A stretch of 64,000 bases of DNA from a virus. A program made the position numbers and the translations under genes. The notes under the pieces were generated by a model. It did not search any database. It had not been told where the DNA came from and worked only from the letters and a program-made list of their open reading frames with translations. The stretch spans positions 64,001 through 128,000 of IMG/VR virus record IMGVR_UViG_3300025520_000001. One strand, written 5' to 3'. Positions 50,126-59,143 of the stretch are shown piece by piece. Within the stretch, counting starts at the first letter, position 1. The number at the start of each line of letters is the position of its first letter.

Positions 50126-50491
50126 ATGTCACTAAGAGATCAGTATTTTGCAGGATCGACGGGATTAACCCAGAAGTTGAAGGATGCACATGATGCGGGT
50201 GTGGCACTTGTTGGCACTCAGACTGGCGAAGGACAGTGGGATGCGATCACGGCTGGTCTGCAGACAAACGCAGCAGCGGGGCTCAAGAAGTTCACCGTAG
50301 AAATCCCAACGACTTACCTTCCTGCGGCTCTTCGTGGCAACAAGGGCGACAATCTCATCTTGAAGGCATATTTAAGTGGTATCACTGAAGGACTCTCGAG
50401 TCAACTTATCTATGATTTTGAGTGTACTCCCACCCTCAATACTTCAGATACGGTTGATACCAGCATTGACCTGAACTTCACGTTCGCTTAA
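50126..50491 (+). CDS. Hypothetical protein, 121 aa
   Basis: AAGGAG lies 9 nt before ATG 50126. Helical start, then beta strands (KKFTVEIPTTYLPAALRG, then LSSQLIYDFECTPTL) and a Thr/Asp-rich end. A strong terminator follows at 50517, so this closes a transcription unit. Function unknown. Confidence 0.6.
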   Translation: MSLRDQYFAGSTGLTQKLKDAHDAGVALVGTQTGEGQWDAITAGLQTNAAAGLKKFTVEIPTTYLPAALRGNKGDNLILKAYLSGITEGLSSQLIYDFECTPTLNTSDTVDTSIDLNFTFA

Positions 50492-50516
50492 TCCGAATCA
50501 ATATCATCTCGTAGAG

Positions 50517-50556
50517 TCCTCTGCTCACGGTTAAGTGGGCAGAGGATTTTCTTTTT
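50517..50556 (+). terminator. Intrinsic terminator
   Basis: TCCTCTGC (50517-50524) pairs with GCAGAGGA (50539-50546); the stem continues inward to a GGTTAA loop, and TTTTCTTTTT follows. The next gene's ribosome site (AGGA) is 15 nt further on. Confidence 0.9.
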
Positions 50557-50570
50557 CTATAAGGATACAT

Positions 50571-51101
50571 ATGACAGTATTTTTTACTAGCGATAGCCAT
50601 TTTGGCCATGCTCGTATAATCGAGTTGAGCGCTCGACCCTTCGCAAATGTGGAGGAGATGAACGAGGCGCTCATCCAGAAGTGGAACTCGGTGGTGGGTC
50701 CAGAAGATACAGTCTACCATCTCGGTGACTTCTTTATGGGTCCTCCCGAGACCGCACTCTTACGTAAGCGCCTCAATGGCAAGATTATCTTGGTGAAGGG
50801 TAACCATGATAAGAAGGATGTTGTGCTCAAGAATGCAGGCGTGGATGAAATACACCGCAACCTCTACCTAGAGCTTGATGGCTATAAGCTTTATCTGGCA
50901 CACATTCCGATGCATGAAGACCCTGGCGAGCGCTTCTATCCTGCAGAGTTCAAAAAGCCTCCGACAGAGGAGCACGATTACTTCCTTTGCGGACACGTTC
51001 ACGAGAAGTGGAAACGTCGAGGTAAAACAATAAACGTGGGGGTAGATGTTTCTAACTTTACTCCGCTCACTTTGGCTCAACTATTGGAGCGTGGCGAATG
51101 A
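50571..51101 (+). CDS. Calcineurin-like metallophosphoesterase, 176 aa
   Basis: ATG 50571 is preferred, with AGGA 6 nt upstream; the frame extends into the terminator. All signature motifs are present: SDSHFGHARI, YHLGDFF, KGNHDKKD, HIPMHE and CGHVHEKW. It resembles the small phosphoesterases common in T4-like and other large phages, distinct from the SbcD homologue at 59140. Substrate unknown; nucleic acid or cyclic nucleotide is possible. Overlaps the next ORF as ATGA. Confidence 0.8.
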   Translation: MTVFFTSDSHFGHARIIELSARPFANVEEMNEALIQKWNSVVGPEDTVYHLGDFFMGPPETALLRKRLNGKIILVKGNHDKKDVVLKNAGVDEIHRNLYLELDGYKLYLAHIPMHEDPGERFYPAEFKKPPTEEHDYFLCGHVHEKWKRRGKTINVGVDVSNFTPLTLAQLLERGE

Positions 51102-51454
51102 TGCCTTATAAAATTGAAGTCTTCTACCGAACTGGTGATTCGTTTGGGTCTCGTGACACATCGACTGTTCTAGAGATGGAATGGCAAAACGTAGAAAATG
51201 CAAAGAAAGCCTTGCGGCGTATCAAGGAGCATTACAAGTGGTATAAGTACGAAAACGAATCTCCGTGGAACCGAGACGAAGAAGTAAGAGAGCCTGATTG
51301 GCACAAGGGCGAAAAGACCGACGCCACAGTCAAGCTACTCTTGGATAACGGCAACGAGGTAAAGTTCTACGCCCCATGGTGTGGTTATTTTGAGAGACTG
51401 CAGAGCGCGAAGGTCTTTATCGCCGAAGATCTTGATATGGAATTTTCGTTGTAA
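51098..51454 (+). CDS. Hypothetical protein, 118 aa
   Basis: Coupled to the phosphoesterase by ATGA (51098-51101). Charged, aromatic alpha/beta protein with a segment of Tyr, Trp and Lys (HYKWYKYENESPWNRDEE) and VKFYAPWCGYF; the Cys-Gly there is not a CxxC. Position just before the polymerase suggests a replication-linked role, but no family is recognised. Confidence 0.6.
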   Translation: MMPYKIEVFYRTGDSFGSRDTSTVLEMEWQNVENAKKALRRIKEHYKWYKYENESPWNRDEEVREPDWHKGEKTDATVKLLLDNGNEVKFYAPWCGYFERLQSAKVFIAEDLDMEFSL

Positions 51455-51466
51455 TAGAGGAGTTTA

Positions 51467-54400
51467 ATGTCCAAGTTTAAGCCTGTAGTTCAACTGCACA
51501 ATCACAGTAAATACAGTTTGCTTGATGCCGTACCTAGTCCCCAAGATTGGGTTCGTTGGTGTTTAGAAACTGGTACGCCGGGACTGGCCGTAACCGATCA
51601 TGGTACGGCCATTTCCATGTATGATGCCATTCGAACGCCCGATCTCATTAAGAACATCAACAAAGAGAACAAAGACTGGAATAAGGAGAACCCAAAGAAG
51701 AGTCCTCGTCCCGAGTACCCTTTGGATGCGGCGAAATTAATTCCCGGTGTTGAGTTATATGTGAAGCTCAATGCTGAAGACGAAGGCCATTATCACATTA
51801 CTGTGTGGGCTTGCTCGAACGAGGGCTACCACAATTTGATGAAGCTCGCGTCGTTGGCCTACAACGATACTGTGAGCTATTATGGCTCTCTTAAAGCAAG
51901 AGTGACCTACGAACAGATCAAGCAATACAAGGCTGGTCTCATGTTCGGGACCGGTTGCATTGTCGGTCCGATCGGTCAGGCCATCATGAAGAACAAAGAC
52001 AAGAAGCTCGCCGAAGAACGGTTCCTAATGTACAAGGAGCTGTTCGGCGACGATCTCTTAATTGAGTTTCACGTCGGTGATATAACCCACGACTTTAATA
52101 AGAAGACTGGTAGTTTTGACGCGTTCCCTGTCGAAGAGGGACCAGACCAGTGCACATGCGACCACAATAAGCAACGTGGATACAACCTCTTCTTAAAGGA
52201 GATGGTCGAGAAGCACGGCGGCAAGTGCGTTCCGGTAACCGATGCACACTTTGTCTATCCTGAGGACAAGATCATTCAGGATTGCTTGTTGAAGAACGGT
52301 AACTCGAATGGCTGGTATTTCCATGAGAGCTATCATCAGATCATGGCCGACGAGATGTTCAAAAAACTCCAAGTTCATCTTGGAGAGGAGTGGATGACCG
52401 AAGAACGGTTCTCAGAGTGGATCGACAATACCTACATTCCGCTCGAACGGTCCAAGAGCATCAAGTTCAAGTTCGAGTATCACCTGCCAAAAATTGATAT
52501 TCCAGAGCACATCAAGGCTAAGGCTCCCGATAACTATGATCAGCAGACTTATTGGTACCTAATGGAGCGAATTAAGTTCCATGGTCGCTGGAACAATGAC
52601 CCCGTTTATGTTCAACGGTTCAAGACTGAAGTAGACGTCATCATGAAGAACGAGAAGCTCAACTTCCTCCCGTACTTCTTGGTGTATGAGGACATTGGCA
52701 CATTTGCGCGCTCAAAGGGTATCTTGCAGAACCTGGCTCGCGGTTCAGCTGGCGGATCGTTGCTTTCGTTTTATTTGAAGATCATTCACATCGATCCTAT
52801 TAAAGCTCACCTTCCATTTGAACGGTTTTTATCTCATGCTCGTATTCGCGCCGGATCGTTTCCCGATATCGATGGTGACTTCGGCGATCGTGACCGCAGC
52901 CTCATCATGAAGTACTTGCAAGATAAGTACAACTTAGGCTTTGCGCAGATTGCAACGTTCCAGAAGATGAAGACAAAAAATGCCATTAAAGATGCAATGT
53001 ATGCTCTATATGGCAAGAAAGGCAATGATCCAGAGGTAATGGCTATCTGTGAAACAATCCCCGATTCACCTCAGGGTGTTGATGAGCATGACTTCTTGTA
53101 TGGATACACAGACCAGGAAGGCAACTACAACCACGGGATTGTAGAACTGAACAAGACCTTGGCGAAGTTCTTCCAAATTCACCCTGAGATCCAGAAGATG
53201 GTTGATAAGCTCATCGGTACAGTCCGTGGCTGGGGTCGACACGCGTCGGCATTCGTTATTTCCACGCTAGACTTGTCAGCGGACCGAGTTCCCACAATGA
53301 TGCTCGACGACGACCATCTAGGTAAGATTCAAGTTACGCAGTATGATGCAGGCATGGTCGAGAAAAGCGGCCTGGTAAAGGCAGATATTCTCGGTCTTTC
53401 GACGCTTACTGCTGTCTCCGATTGTATTAAGCTGATGCAAGACAAAGGCATTGACTATCTGCAGGAAGAGAACGGCGTGCCTCTCATCTATCGTCTTCCT
53501 GAAGATCCGCAGGTCTATGCAGATTTCTATAAGAAAGACACGGACTCGTCTTTCCAGTTCAACACTGATCTCATTAAGGGGATGGTACAGGAGTTCTGCC
53601 CGCTTAATCGGCAGGCCCTAGCCGACTTCACAGCTCTGGCTCGCCCTGGTGCTCTCGACGCACCACTTGGTGACTCGACTGCGGCTCAGTTTTACATGGA
53701 CGTGCGAAACGGCGTCAAGAGCCTTACCTATCTGCACGAAGATCTCGAACCGATTCTAAAGGAGACCAATGGTGTCTTCGTGTACCAGGAATCCGTCATG
53801 CGCTTCCTGGTCGAGATTGCAGGCTATTCTTGGGAGGAATCGGACATCATCCGGTCCGCTATCGCGAAGAAGAAGCAGGAAGTTATCATGAATTGTTTCG
53901 ATAAGATCCGTACTTCTTGCAGATCTCGTGGCTGGGATGATGATGCCATCGAGCAGGTTTGCCAGCAAATTTTGGCATTCTCCCGCTACTCCTTTAACAG
54001 GTCTCACTCGTACGCATACGGAGAGTTGGGCTATATTACGATGTATTTGAAGCACCATCATCCGCTTGAGTGGTGGGCCTCAATGCTCAACCTAGACCTA
54101 GCTGAAGATAAGCTTCGTCGCTATGTTTCCAAGCTTGGTGAAATTGTTCGTCCCCCGTCGCTGAAAAATCCCTCTGACCGCTTTGTGGTGCGTAACGAAG
54201 ATCCCTTGGGCTTGGGAAAGGAGTACATCTATGCTCCACTCTCAGTGGTGAAGGGTATCGGACCTAAGGTTGTGCATGAACTCTGCACAAAGGGCCCGTT
54301 CGAGAACCTCGAAGACTTCGTGGCCCGAATTGACCACGCCAAGTGCAATACCGGCGGCATCTCAGCCCTAATTAAAGGTCGGGCCGCTGACGATCTGATG

Positions 54401-55000
54401 GTTAAGGACGACATGGTGCCTTATGCCGAACGCCGTAAGAAGTTCATCGAGGACTTCAAGAAGTTGCGCAAGAAGCCAATTAAATTGCACGAGGACGTGT
54501 TCAAGTTTGATCCCCTGTCCATCTTCCTAATGGAGAAGGAGACCAACAAGGTCTTCAATAAGACGCTACTCAGCAATCCCGACATCATGGATCTGGTCAA
54601 GCGATACCACACAGATGAAGCCTCTCTTGAGCTCAATTCTCTTGTGGAGACCGGTCGGACGGCTGTCCCATTCAAGATGGGCTCGGTTCCGGTCTTGGCC
54701 AATATCAAGGTGGCAGAGGGCTTTTGCGGAAAAACAGATAAGGATGTCGGCTTGATTCTTCTGTATGAGTCATCATCTTTTACGTCTGGTGTTTCTAAGA
54801 AGAGTGGCCGTCCGTGGTCCAAGGTGGCTGTAAACCTGTCCGATGGGTACGCTACTATTGAGTGCGTTGACTGGAAAGGCAAGAAGGCCTTCGGGTGGAA
54901 TAAGAACACCATCGTGTATGTCCGCGGCGAGTTGAAGCCGGGCTGGAAGACTCCAGTTTGCTTAGATATACATGAAATTCAGCGTCTCTCAGACGATTAA
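51467..55000 (+). CDS. dnaE: DNA polymerase III alpha subunit (DnaE type), 1177 aa
   Basis: Full-length C-family replicative polymerase. N-terminal PHP domain with HNHSKYSLLDA and AVTDHGT; RGSAGGSLLSF in the palm; catalytic acids in PDIDGDF (D467, D469) and QYD (D627); helix-hairpin-helix segment KGIGPKVVHEL; and a C-terminal OB domain. Most large myoviruses carry a family B or A enzyme instead. The PHP metal residues look intact, so it may have its own proofreading. AGAGGAG precedes ATG 51467; the gene ends before a new promoter. Confidence 0.92.
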   Translation: MSKFKPVVQLHNHSKYSLLDAVPSPQDWVRWCLETGTPGLAVTDHGTAISMYDAIRTPDLIKNINKENKDWNKENPKKSPRPEYPLDAAKLIPGVELYVKLNAEDEGHYHITVWACSNEGYHNLMKLASLAYNDTVSYYGSLKARVTYEQIKQYKAGLMFGTGCIVGPIGQAIMKNKDKKLAEERFLMYKELFGDDLLIEFHVGDITHDFNKKTGSFDAFPVEEGPDQCTCDHNKQRGYNLFLKEMVEKHGGKCVPVTDAHFVYPEDKIIQDCLLKNGNSNGWYFHESYHQIMADEMFKKLQVHLGEEWMTEERFSEWIDNTYIPLERSKSIKFKFEYHLPKIDIPEHIKAKAPDNYDQQTYWYLMERIKFHGRWNNDPVYVQRFKTEVDVIMKNEKLNFLPYFLVYEDIGTFARSKGILQNLARGSAGGSLLSFYLKIIHIDPIKAHLPFERFLSHARIRAGSFPDIDGDFGDRDRSLIMKYLQDKYNLGFAQIATFQKMKTKNAIKDAMYALYGKKGNDPEVMAICETIPDSPQGVDEHDFLYGYTDQEGNYNHGIVELNKTLAKFFQIHPEIQKMVDKLIGTVRGWGRHASAFVISTLDLSADRVPTMMLDDDHLGKIQVTQYDAGMVEKSGLVKADILGLSTLTAVSDCIKLMQDKGIDYLQEENGVPLIYRLPEDPQVYADFYKKDTDSSFQFNTDLIKGMVQEFCPLNRQALADFTALARPGALDAPLGDSTAAQFYMDVRNGVKSLTYLHEDLEPILKETNGVFVYQESVMRFLVEIAGYSWEESDIIRSAIAKKKQEVIMNCFDKIRTSCRSRGWDDDAIEQVCQQILAFSRYSFNRSHSYAYGELGYITMYLKHHHPLEWWASMLNLDLAEDKLRRYVSKLGEIVRPPSLKNPSDRFVVRNEDPLGLGKEYIYAPLSVVKGIGPKVVHELCTKGPFENLEDFVARIDHAKCNTGGISALIKGRAADDLMVKDDMVPYAERRKKFIEDFKKLRKKPIKLHEDVFKFDPLSIFLMEKETNKVFNKTLLSNPDIMDLVKRYHTDEASLELNSLVETGRTAVPFKMGSVPVLANIKVAEGFCGKTDKDVGLILLYESSSFTSGVSKKSGRPWSKVAVNLSDGYATIECVDWKGKKAFGWNKNTIVYVRGELKPGWKTPVCLDIHEIQRLSDD

Positions 55001-55009
55001 ACGCGCGTG

Positions 55010-55030
55010 TATAATCTCCCCACAGGAGAT
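55010..55030 (+). promoter_or_regulatory. -10 box with inverted repeat over the ribosome site
   Basis: TATAAT at 55010-55015, then ATCTCC (55014-55019) and GGAGAT (55025-55030), a 6-bp inverted repeat that covers the expected start of transcription and the AGGAG ribosome site of the gene at 55037. It could bind a regulator as DNA; as RNA only part would be transcribed. Confidence 0.45.
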
Positions 55031-55036
55031 TAATAC

Positions 55037-55549
55037 ATGGCTAAATTTGTAAGCGTCAAGACTGCTCCAACTACCCTCCGTAAGGATGAGGTTGTTTTGC
55101 AGTCACCCGACTTCTTGGAACAGATCAGAGCGGCTTCTCACCGTAAGTCTCAGAGAAACCTCACTGCTCTTAATCACATGAGGGATATTCTTACCCTCAT
55201 CCAGCAGAAGTTTGAGACCGACCTTCAGATCTTGAAGATTCCACTCTCTCAGTATGAGGGCTTGGAGTTTAAGGATGAGAAGGAGCTCAGCCGCATCATC
55301 ATTCGGTTGCTGAAAAATGAACGCCCTCTCGCGTTTGAGAAGTTTTTGGAGTATAATATTAGAAACCGGCCATATGGAGTTAAGTTGATCTATTATGTCG
55401 GTGATTGGGGCGATACTGGAGCTTTCACTAGAAACGGTATTGACTCAATTGAAGAGAAGGACATAGATGAATATCTTGGTGTGAAACCCAAGAAAATTGT
55501 TGGAAAGCCGGCTGTAACCAAGGAGCAATCTGAGGAATCAGCTAGCTGA
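55037..55549 (+). CDS. Hypothetical protein, 170 aa, between polymerase and SSB
   Basis: First gene of the unit starting at 55010. Mostly helical, basic N-terminal half (SHRKSQRNLTALNHMRDIL) and a more beta-like centre (GVKLIYYVGDWGDTGAFT). The last 25 residues are Lys/Glu/Ser-rich. It precedes the ssDNA-binding protein by 37 nt, so a replication or recombination accessory role is plausible. No family recognised. Confidence 0.6.
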   Translation: MAKFVSVKTAPTTLRKDEVVLQSPDFLEQIRAASHRKSQRNLTALNHMRDILTLIQQKFETDLQILKIPLSQYEGLEFKDEKELSRIIIRLLKNERPLAFEKFLEYNIRNRPYGVKLIYYVGDWGDTGAFTRNGIDSIEEKDIDEYLGVKPKKIVGKPAVTKEQSEESAS

Positions 55550-55586
55550 TTTTGAAGATACCCTTTGACTAATTAAGGAATAACCT

Positions 55587-56621
55587 ATGAATACAAATAC
55601 TAAGATCAAGTTGAATATGGACTCGCTGAAGACTTCGAAGGAGTGGGTTCGTCACAAGGTGAAGAGCGGCAGCAACATCTTCCGCATTCTCCCTCCGTTT
55701 GGTGATAGCTCAAACGGTTACCCGTACCGCAAGTGGCAGATTATCTGGGGCCTCACTGACCCCTCGAGTGGTCGTGTTCGTCCGTATGCCTCTTCGTTGA
55801 CCACCGAGAAGCGCGACCCGGTTGTTGAGTTTGTTACGGATCTCCGTACGCGCCTTGATGAGATGGAAGGTACGCTCAAGGGCCGTGGTATGGACGACAA
55901 GAGCGTTCAGAAGCATCCGAAGTTCGCGCGTCTTGCAAAGTTCATCCGCGATGTGTCCCCGAAGACTGTTTATCTTTACAATGCAGCTGACAAGGCTGGT
56001 GTTGTGGGTCTTCTGGAGCTCAAGAGCTCAGCACACAAGGACATGAAGGCATGCATGAACGAGTATATCCGCGACTACAATCAGGATCCGACCTCGCTCA
56101 ACAGCAACGATGATGATTCTGGCGTGTGGTTCAATGTTAAGCGTACTGGCGAAGGCTTTGACACGGAATACAAGGTCGAGAAGCTCCAGACCAAGCAGAA
56201 GGTTGGCAACAACATCTCATTCGTTGACGATCGCACTCCGCTTCCTGAGGCTCTCGTGCAGAACTTCGACAACCTCGCTTATGACCTCAGCGCGGTCTAT
56301 AAGACCAATACATATGACGATCTGAATGACGTCCTTCAGGCAAACCTCGATACGTTCTACAAGGTGTGCCCTGAAGCCAACCTCTCAATTCCTGTGGATC
56401 TCGATTCGGACGATGAGGCCGAGGGTGCAGCACCTGTTCCGGTCAAGGCAACTCCTGTAGCAGCAAAGCCGGCTGGTAAGGTTGCACTCAAGCTTCAGGA
56501 TTCGGACGATGAAGAGGAAGCTGCTCCCGTTGCCAAGGCTGCCACCAAGAAGCCAGCAATGCCTGTCGTGTCGGACGATGACGACTTCATGGCTCAAGCA
56601 GACGCGATCCTTCGAGGATAA
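55587..56621 (+). CDS. Single-stranded DNA-binding protein (gp32-like), 344 aa
   Basis: Coats ssDNA during replication and recombination. Length, a basic N-terminal binding segment (KTSKEWVRHKVKSGSNIFRI broken at HKV), an aromatic OB-type core with the opening IFRILPPFGDSS, and an acidic, disordered C terminus (DSDDEAEG, DSDDEEEAAP, SDDDDFMAQADAILRG) fit gp32-type proteins, in which the acidic tail contacts partner proteins. Neighbours UvsX, a possible mediator and DnaE support this. Confidence 0.8.
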   Translation: MNTNTKIKLNMDSLKTSKEWVRHKVKSGSNIFRILPPFGDSSNGYPYRKWQIIWGLTDPSSGRVRPYASSLTTEKRDPVVEFVTDLRTRLDEMEGTLKGRGMDDKSVQKHPKFARLAKFIRDVSPKTVYLYNAADKAGVVGLLELKSSAHKDMKACMNEYIRDYNQDPTSLNSNDDDSGVWFNVKRTGEGFDTEYKVEKLQTKQKVGNNISFVDDRTPLPEALVQNFDNLAYDLSAVYKTNTYDDLNDVLQANLDTFYKVCPEANLSIPVDLDSDDEAEGAAPVPVKATPVAAKPAGKVALKLQDSDDEEEAAPVAKAATKKPAMPVVSDDDDFMAQADAILRG

Positions 56622-56626
56622 CATAA

Positions 56627-57076
56627 ATGAGTGACCTTCCCACGAAAGTGGTGGATGTTACTCGATTAGCAGAATACGTAAACAAGATTGAGGAGCTATC
56701 ATCGGTATCAAAGATGATGGCTCCCGTCTATTTACGGGACTTTATTCTCGGACAGGATGTCGCCGCTACGTTACTAGCGAAGGCTGTTCAGGCCGACAAT
56801 AAAGCTAAAGCTGCTCTCGAGTATGCTGAATCCATCGCCTATCTAGAGAACGCAAAAGCGTACCTTGATATGAAAGGTATCAAGGATACATCAGAAGCAC
56901 GGAAGCAATACGTCAACATTGATCCTGACGTGGTTAAGGCAAAAGACAACAAGGCAATGACTGAAGCCACTGTGGTTCTGTTCAAGAGTAAGTTGAGTGA
57001 ACTTCGTCAGAGCCACGATACACTGAAGAAGATTACGTACGGGGATAATAACATGACGCCGTATGAAGGAATGTAA
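56627..57076 (+). CDS. Possible recombination mediator (UvsY-like by position), 149 aa
   Basis: Begins 5 nt after the SSB gene. All-helical, Lys/Ala-rich protein with KAALEYAESIAYLENAKAYL and a C-terminal LSELRQSHDTLKKI. T4 UvsY is 137 residues, helical and lies in the same recombination pathway between gp32 and UvsX. The sequence resemblance is only in general pattern, so this is a positional proposal. Confidence 0.4.
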   Translation: MSDLPTKVVDVTRLAEYVNKIEELSSVSKMMAPVYLRDFILGQDVAATLLAKAVQADNKAKAALEYAESIAYLENAKAYLDMKGIKDTSEARKQYVNIDPDVVKAKDNKAMTEATVVLFKSKLSELRQSHDTLKKITYGDNNMTPYEGM

Positions 57077-57090
57077 CTGGAGAATACCCT

Positions 57091-57357
57091 ATGAAAATCA
57101 AACTAACTAAAAGATCAAAGACAGATGGAACACTAGTAACGGTATCATTGGCCCAATTAAACGACTATCACTTCAAGCATGGCTTCATTGGCGAAGAGCT
57201 AATTGCTGATGTGGATGGTGTTGCTACAGTATTCACGCTAGCACGGCCCAATAAGGAAGGGTTCCCGACTGTCATGACAACGCGTAGTCTTCCTCGCCAC
57301 GTTCGTCTTCCCCGTGTTGGCCGTCCGGTCTATGCGGAAATCTCGGAGCTTCGCTAA
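57091..57357 (+). CDS. Small beta-rich hypothetical protein, 88 aa
   Basis: CTGGAG precedes ATG 57091 by 9 nt. Alternating basic beta strands (LVTVSLAQLNDYHFKHGF, then LIADVDGVATVFTLAR) resemble a small RNA- or DNA-binding barrel. Its stop overlaps the recombinase start by 1 nt. Function unknown. Confidence 0.6.
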   Translation: MKIKLTKRSKTDGTLVTVSLAQLNDYHFKHGFIGEELIADVDGVATVFTLARPNKEGFPTVMTTRSLPRHVRLPRVGRPVYAEISELR

Positions 57358-58484
57358 TGGCTAATAAGTGGCTCTCCAAGATGACGGGCGATTTCGGTAT
57401 CGTCGCGTCGCAGCTGAAGACAGCCCTGCCGCCGGTTATTCCGTCACGGTCGCCTTCGCTTAACTGGGCGCTCGATATCGGTGGTTTCCAGCCTGGTAAG
57501 GTCTATGTTCCGTACGGCCCCGAGTCATCAGGTAAATCGCTGCTTGCGATGATGGTTATCGCAGACCTACAGAAGCGTGACCCTGAGGCCATCTTCGTGT
57601 GGTTTGATGCTGAATTCTCATTCAACCTCAACCTATTCGTGAAGATCGGCGGTGATGCGGAACGTCTCTATCTCCGCCGCACCAACAATCCTGAGCTCAT
57701 CTTCGATTATATGAAGACAGAGATGAAGGAGCTTCTGCAGGACGGGGCGCCAATCCGTGGCTTCGTTATTGACTCGATCAAGTCAATCCTGTATCCTAAG
57801 GAACAGAACATGAAGAAGACCACTGACCAGAAGATGGGCGGTACTGGTGCTTCTTATCTTCCTACGGCTCTCAAGTGGATTATCCCGATTGTGGCTGAGT
57901 TCAATCTTCTTGCCTTCCTTATTCAGCAGGTGACGATGGAGATTGACCCTAATAAGGCAAAGCGCAATCCGTATGTCATCACGGAAGGCCGTGCTCTCAA
58001 GCATGCCGCAGATACTATGCTCGAGATTACCAAGCTCGATACAAAGGCTGGTGTTCTTGAGTCAGGTACGGCATTGTCCGGTTCTGCTCATCAGGTCGGT
58101 CACGTCATTCGTGTCAAGGTGAAGAAGAATCGCCTTGGTCGTCCTGCCCGTGTTGCTCAATTCGCTTATCACTACGACAAGGGGGTTATCAACACGGGTG
58201 AAGAGTTGTTTGATCTAGGGAAGACTCTAGGTCTTATCTTCCATCCGATTAGCGAAACAACTGGTAAGCCTAATGCAATGATGTGGGCGTTCGGGAAGCA
58301 TCCCCCGATTAAGGGAGAGGATAACATGAAACAGTTCATCGTTGCCTCTCCTGAAGTTCAGGAAGAACTGATGAAGGCTTGTCATGGTCATCAGGATTCG
58401 ACTGAAATCAAGGTTGATGCAGATGGCGTCGTCATCGGTGACGATGATGATGTTCTCGGTGCTCTCAGTTTCGACGAAGAATAA
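57357..58484 (+). CDS. uvsX: UvsX/RecA-family recombinase, 375 aa
   Basis: Forms filaments on ssDNA and carries out strand exchange. Walker A is GPESSGKS (54-61), Walker B is GFVIDSIKSI near residue 140, and GGTGASYLPTALKW followed by QQVTME corresponds to loop 1/loop 2. The basic segment KKNRLGRPAR (about residues 258-267) probably contacts DNA. The acidic end (DDDDVLGALSFDEE) resembles the C-terminal tails of phage recombinases. It sits beside SSB and sbcD as in a T4-style recombination set. Confidence 0.88.
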   Translation: MANKWLSKMTGDFGIVASQLKTALPPVIPSRSPSLNWALDIGGFQPGKVYVPYGPESSGKSLLAMMVIADLQKRDPEAIFVWFDAEFSFNLNLFVKIGGDAERLYLRRTNNPELIFDYMKTEMKELLQDGAPIRGFVIDSIKSILYPKEQNMKKTTDQKMGGTGASYLPTALKWIIPIVAEFNLLAFLIQQVTMEIDPNKAKRNPYVITEGRALKHAADTMLEITKLDTKAGVLESGTALSGSAHQVGHVIRVKVKKNRLGRPARVAQFAYHYDKGVINTGEELFDLGKTLGLIFHPISETTGKPNAMMWAFGKHPPIKGEDNMKQFIVASPEVQEELMKACHGHQDSTEIKVDADGVVIGDDDDVLGALSFDEE

Positions 58485-58499
58485 CAGAATACACAGGAC

Positions 58500-58542
58500 T
58501 ATCCGGCGGGTGGGCTATAGCAATATAGCCTATCGCCGGATA
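58500..58542 (+). terminator. Two-part long hairpin after the recombinase gene
   Basis: Outer stem TATCCGGCG (58500-58508) pairs with CGCCGGATA (58534-58542). Inner stem GGCTATA (58513-58519) pairs with TATAGCC (58524-58530) around a GCAA tetraloop. An internal loop (GGTG/TAT) separates them. There is no T-run, so it may be an RNA-stability or processing element, or the flank of the inserted HNH gene. Confidence 0.5.
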
Positions 58543-58558
58543 CTTGTATAAGGACCCT

Positions 58559-59143
58559 ATGAAAAAGATTTGTTCTAAGTGCGGAATTGAAGGAGAGTTA
58601 ACCGTTGACTTTTATAAGGATAAGCGCGGTCTTGGGGGTTTTCGCTCTAAATGCAAATCGTGTGACAAGCAGAGAGCAATAAAATGGAATAGAGAAAATA
58701 AGGAAGCTCATGCTCAGCATCAGCGTCTCTTTGCTAAAAACAATCCCAATTCGACTCGAGTCAGTAGAGCTAAATATGTTGAAAAATATCCGGACAGAAT
58801 TGCAGCGTCTCAAACTAAATACTTAAACTCAAATCCGCAGGCCCGCCTTAGAGGAAACTTAAGACGTCGCCTTTATAACTTTCTTAAGCGAACTAAACAA
58901 CCTAAAATTGCTTCTGCAGTTGATGAATTAGGGTGCTCTGTTGAAGAACTTAAAAAATACTTAGAGTCAAAGTTTCAATCAGGAATGACCTGGGACAATT
59001 ATGGTTTGTGGGAAATTGACCACATTAAACCGTTAGCTGCGTTTGATATGCTCGATATGCAACAAGTCAAACAGGCTTGTCATTATACTAATTTGCAGCC
59101 ACTGTGGCAAGAAGACAACAGAAGCAAAGGAGATAGACAATGA
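58559..59143 (+). CDS. Free-standing HNH endonuclease 2, 194 aa
   Basis: ATG 58559 is used, after AAGGA. Layout is as in the HNH at 46230: CSKCGIEG and KCKSCDKQ at the N terminus, a basic linker with repeated Asn/Lys, then DELGCSVEELKKYLES, WEIDHIKPLAAFD and NLQPLWQED. AT-rich codons contrast with the recombinase before it. It overlaps the SbcD start by 4 nt (ATGA). The twin HNH genes at sbcC and sbcD suggest related homing events. Confidence 0.8.
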   Translation: MKKICSKCGIEGELTVDFYKDKRGLGGFRSKCKSCDKQRAIKWNRENKEAHAQHQRLFAKNNPNSTRVSRAKYVEKYPDRIAASQTKYLNSNPQARLRGNLRRRLYNFLKRTKQPKIASAVDELGCSVEELKKYLESKFQSGMTWDNYGLWEIDHIKPLAAFDMLDMQQVKQACHYTNLQPLWQEDNRSKGDRQ

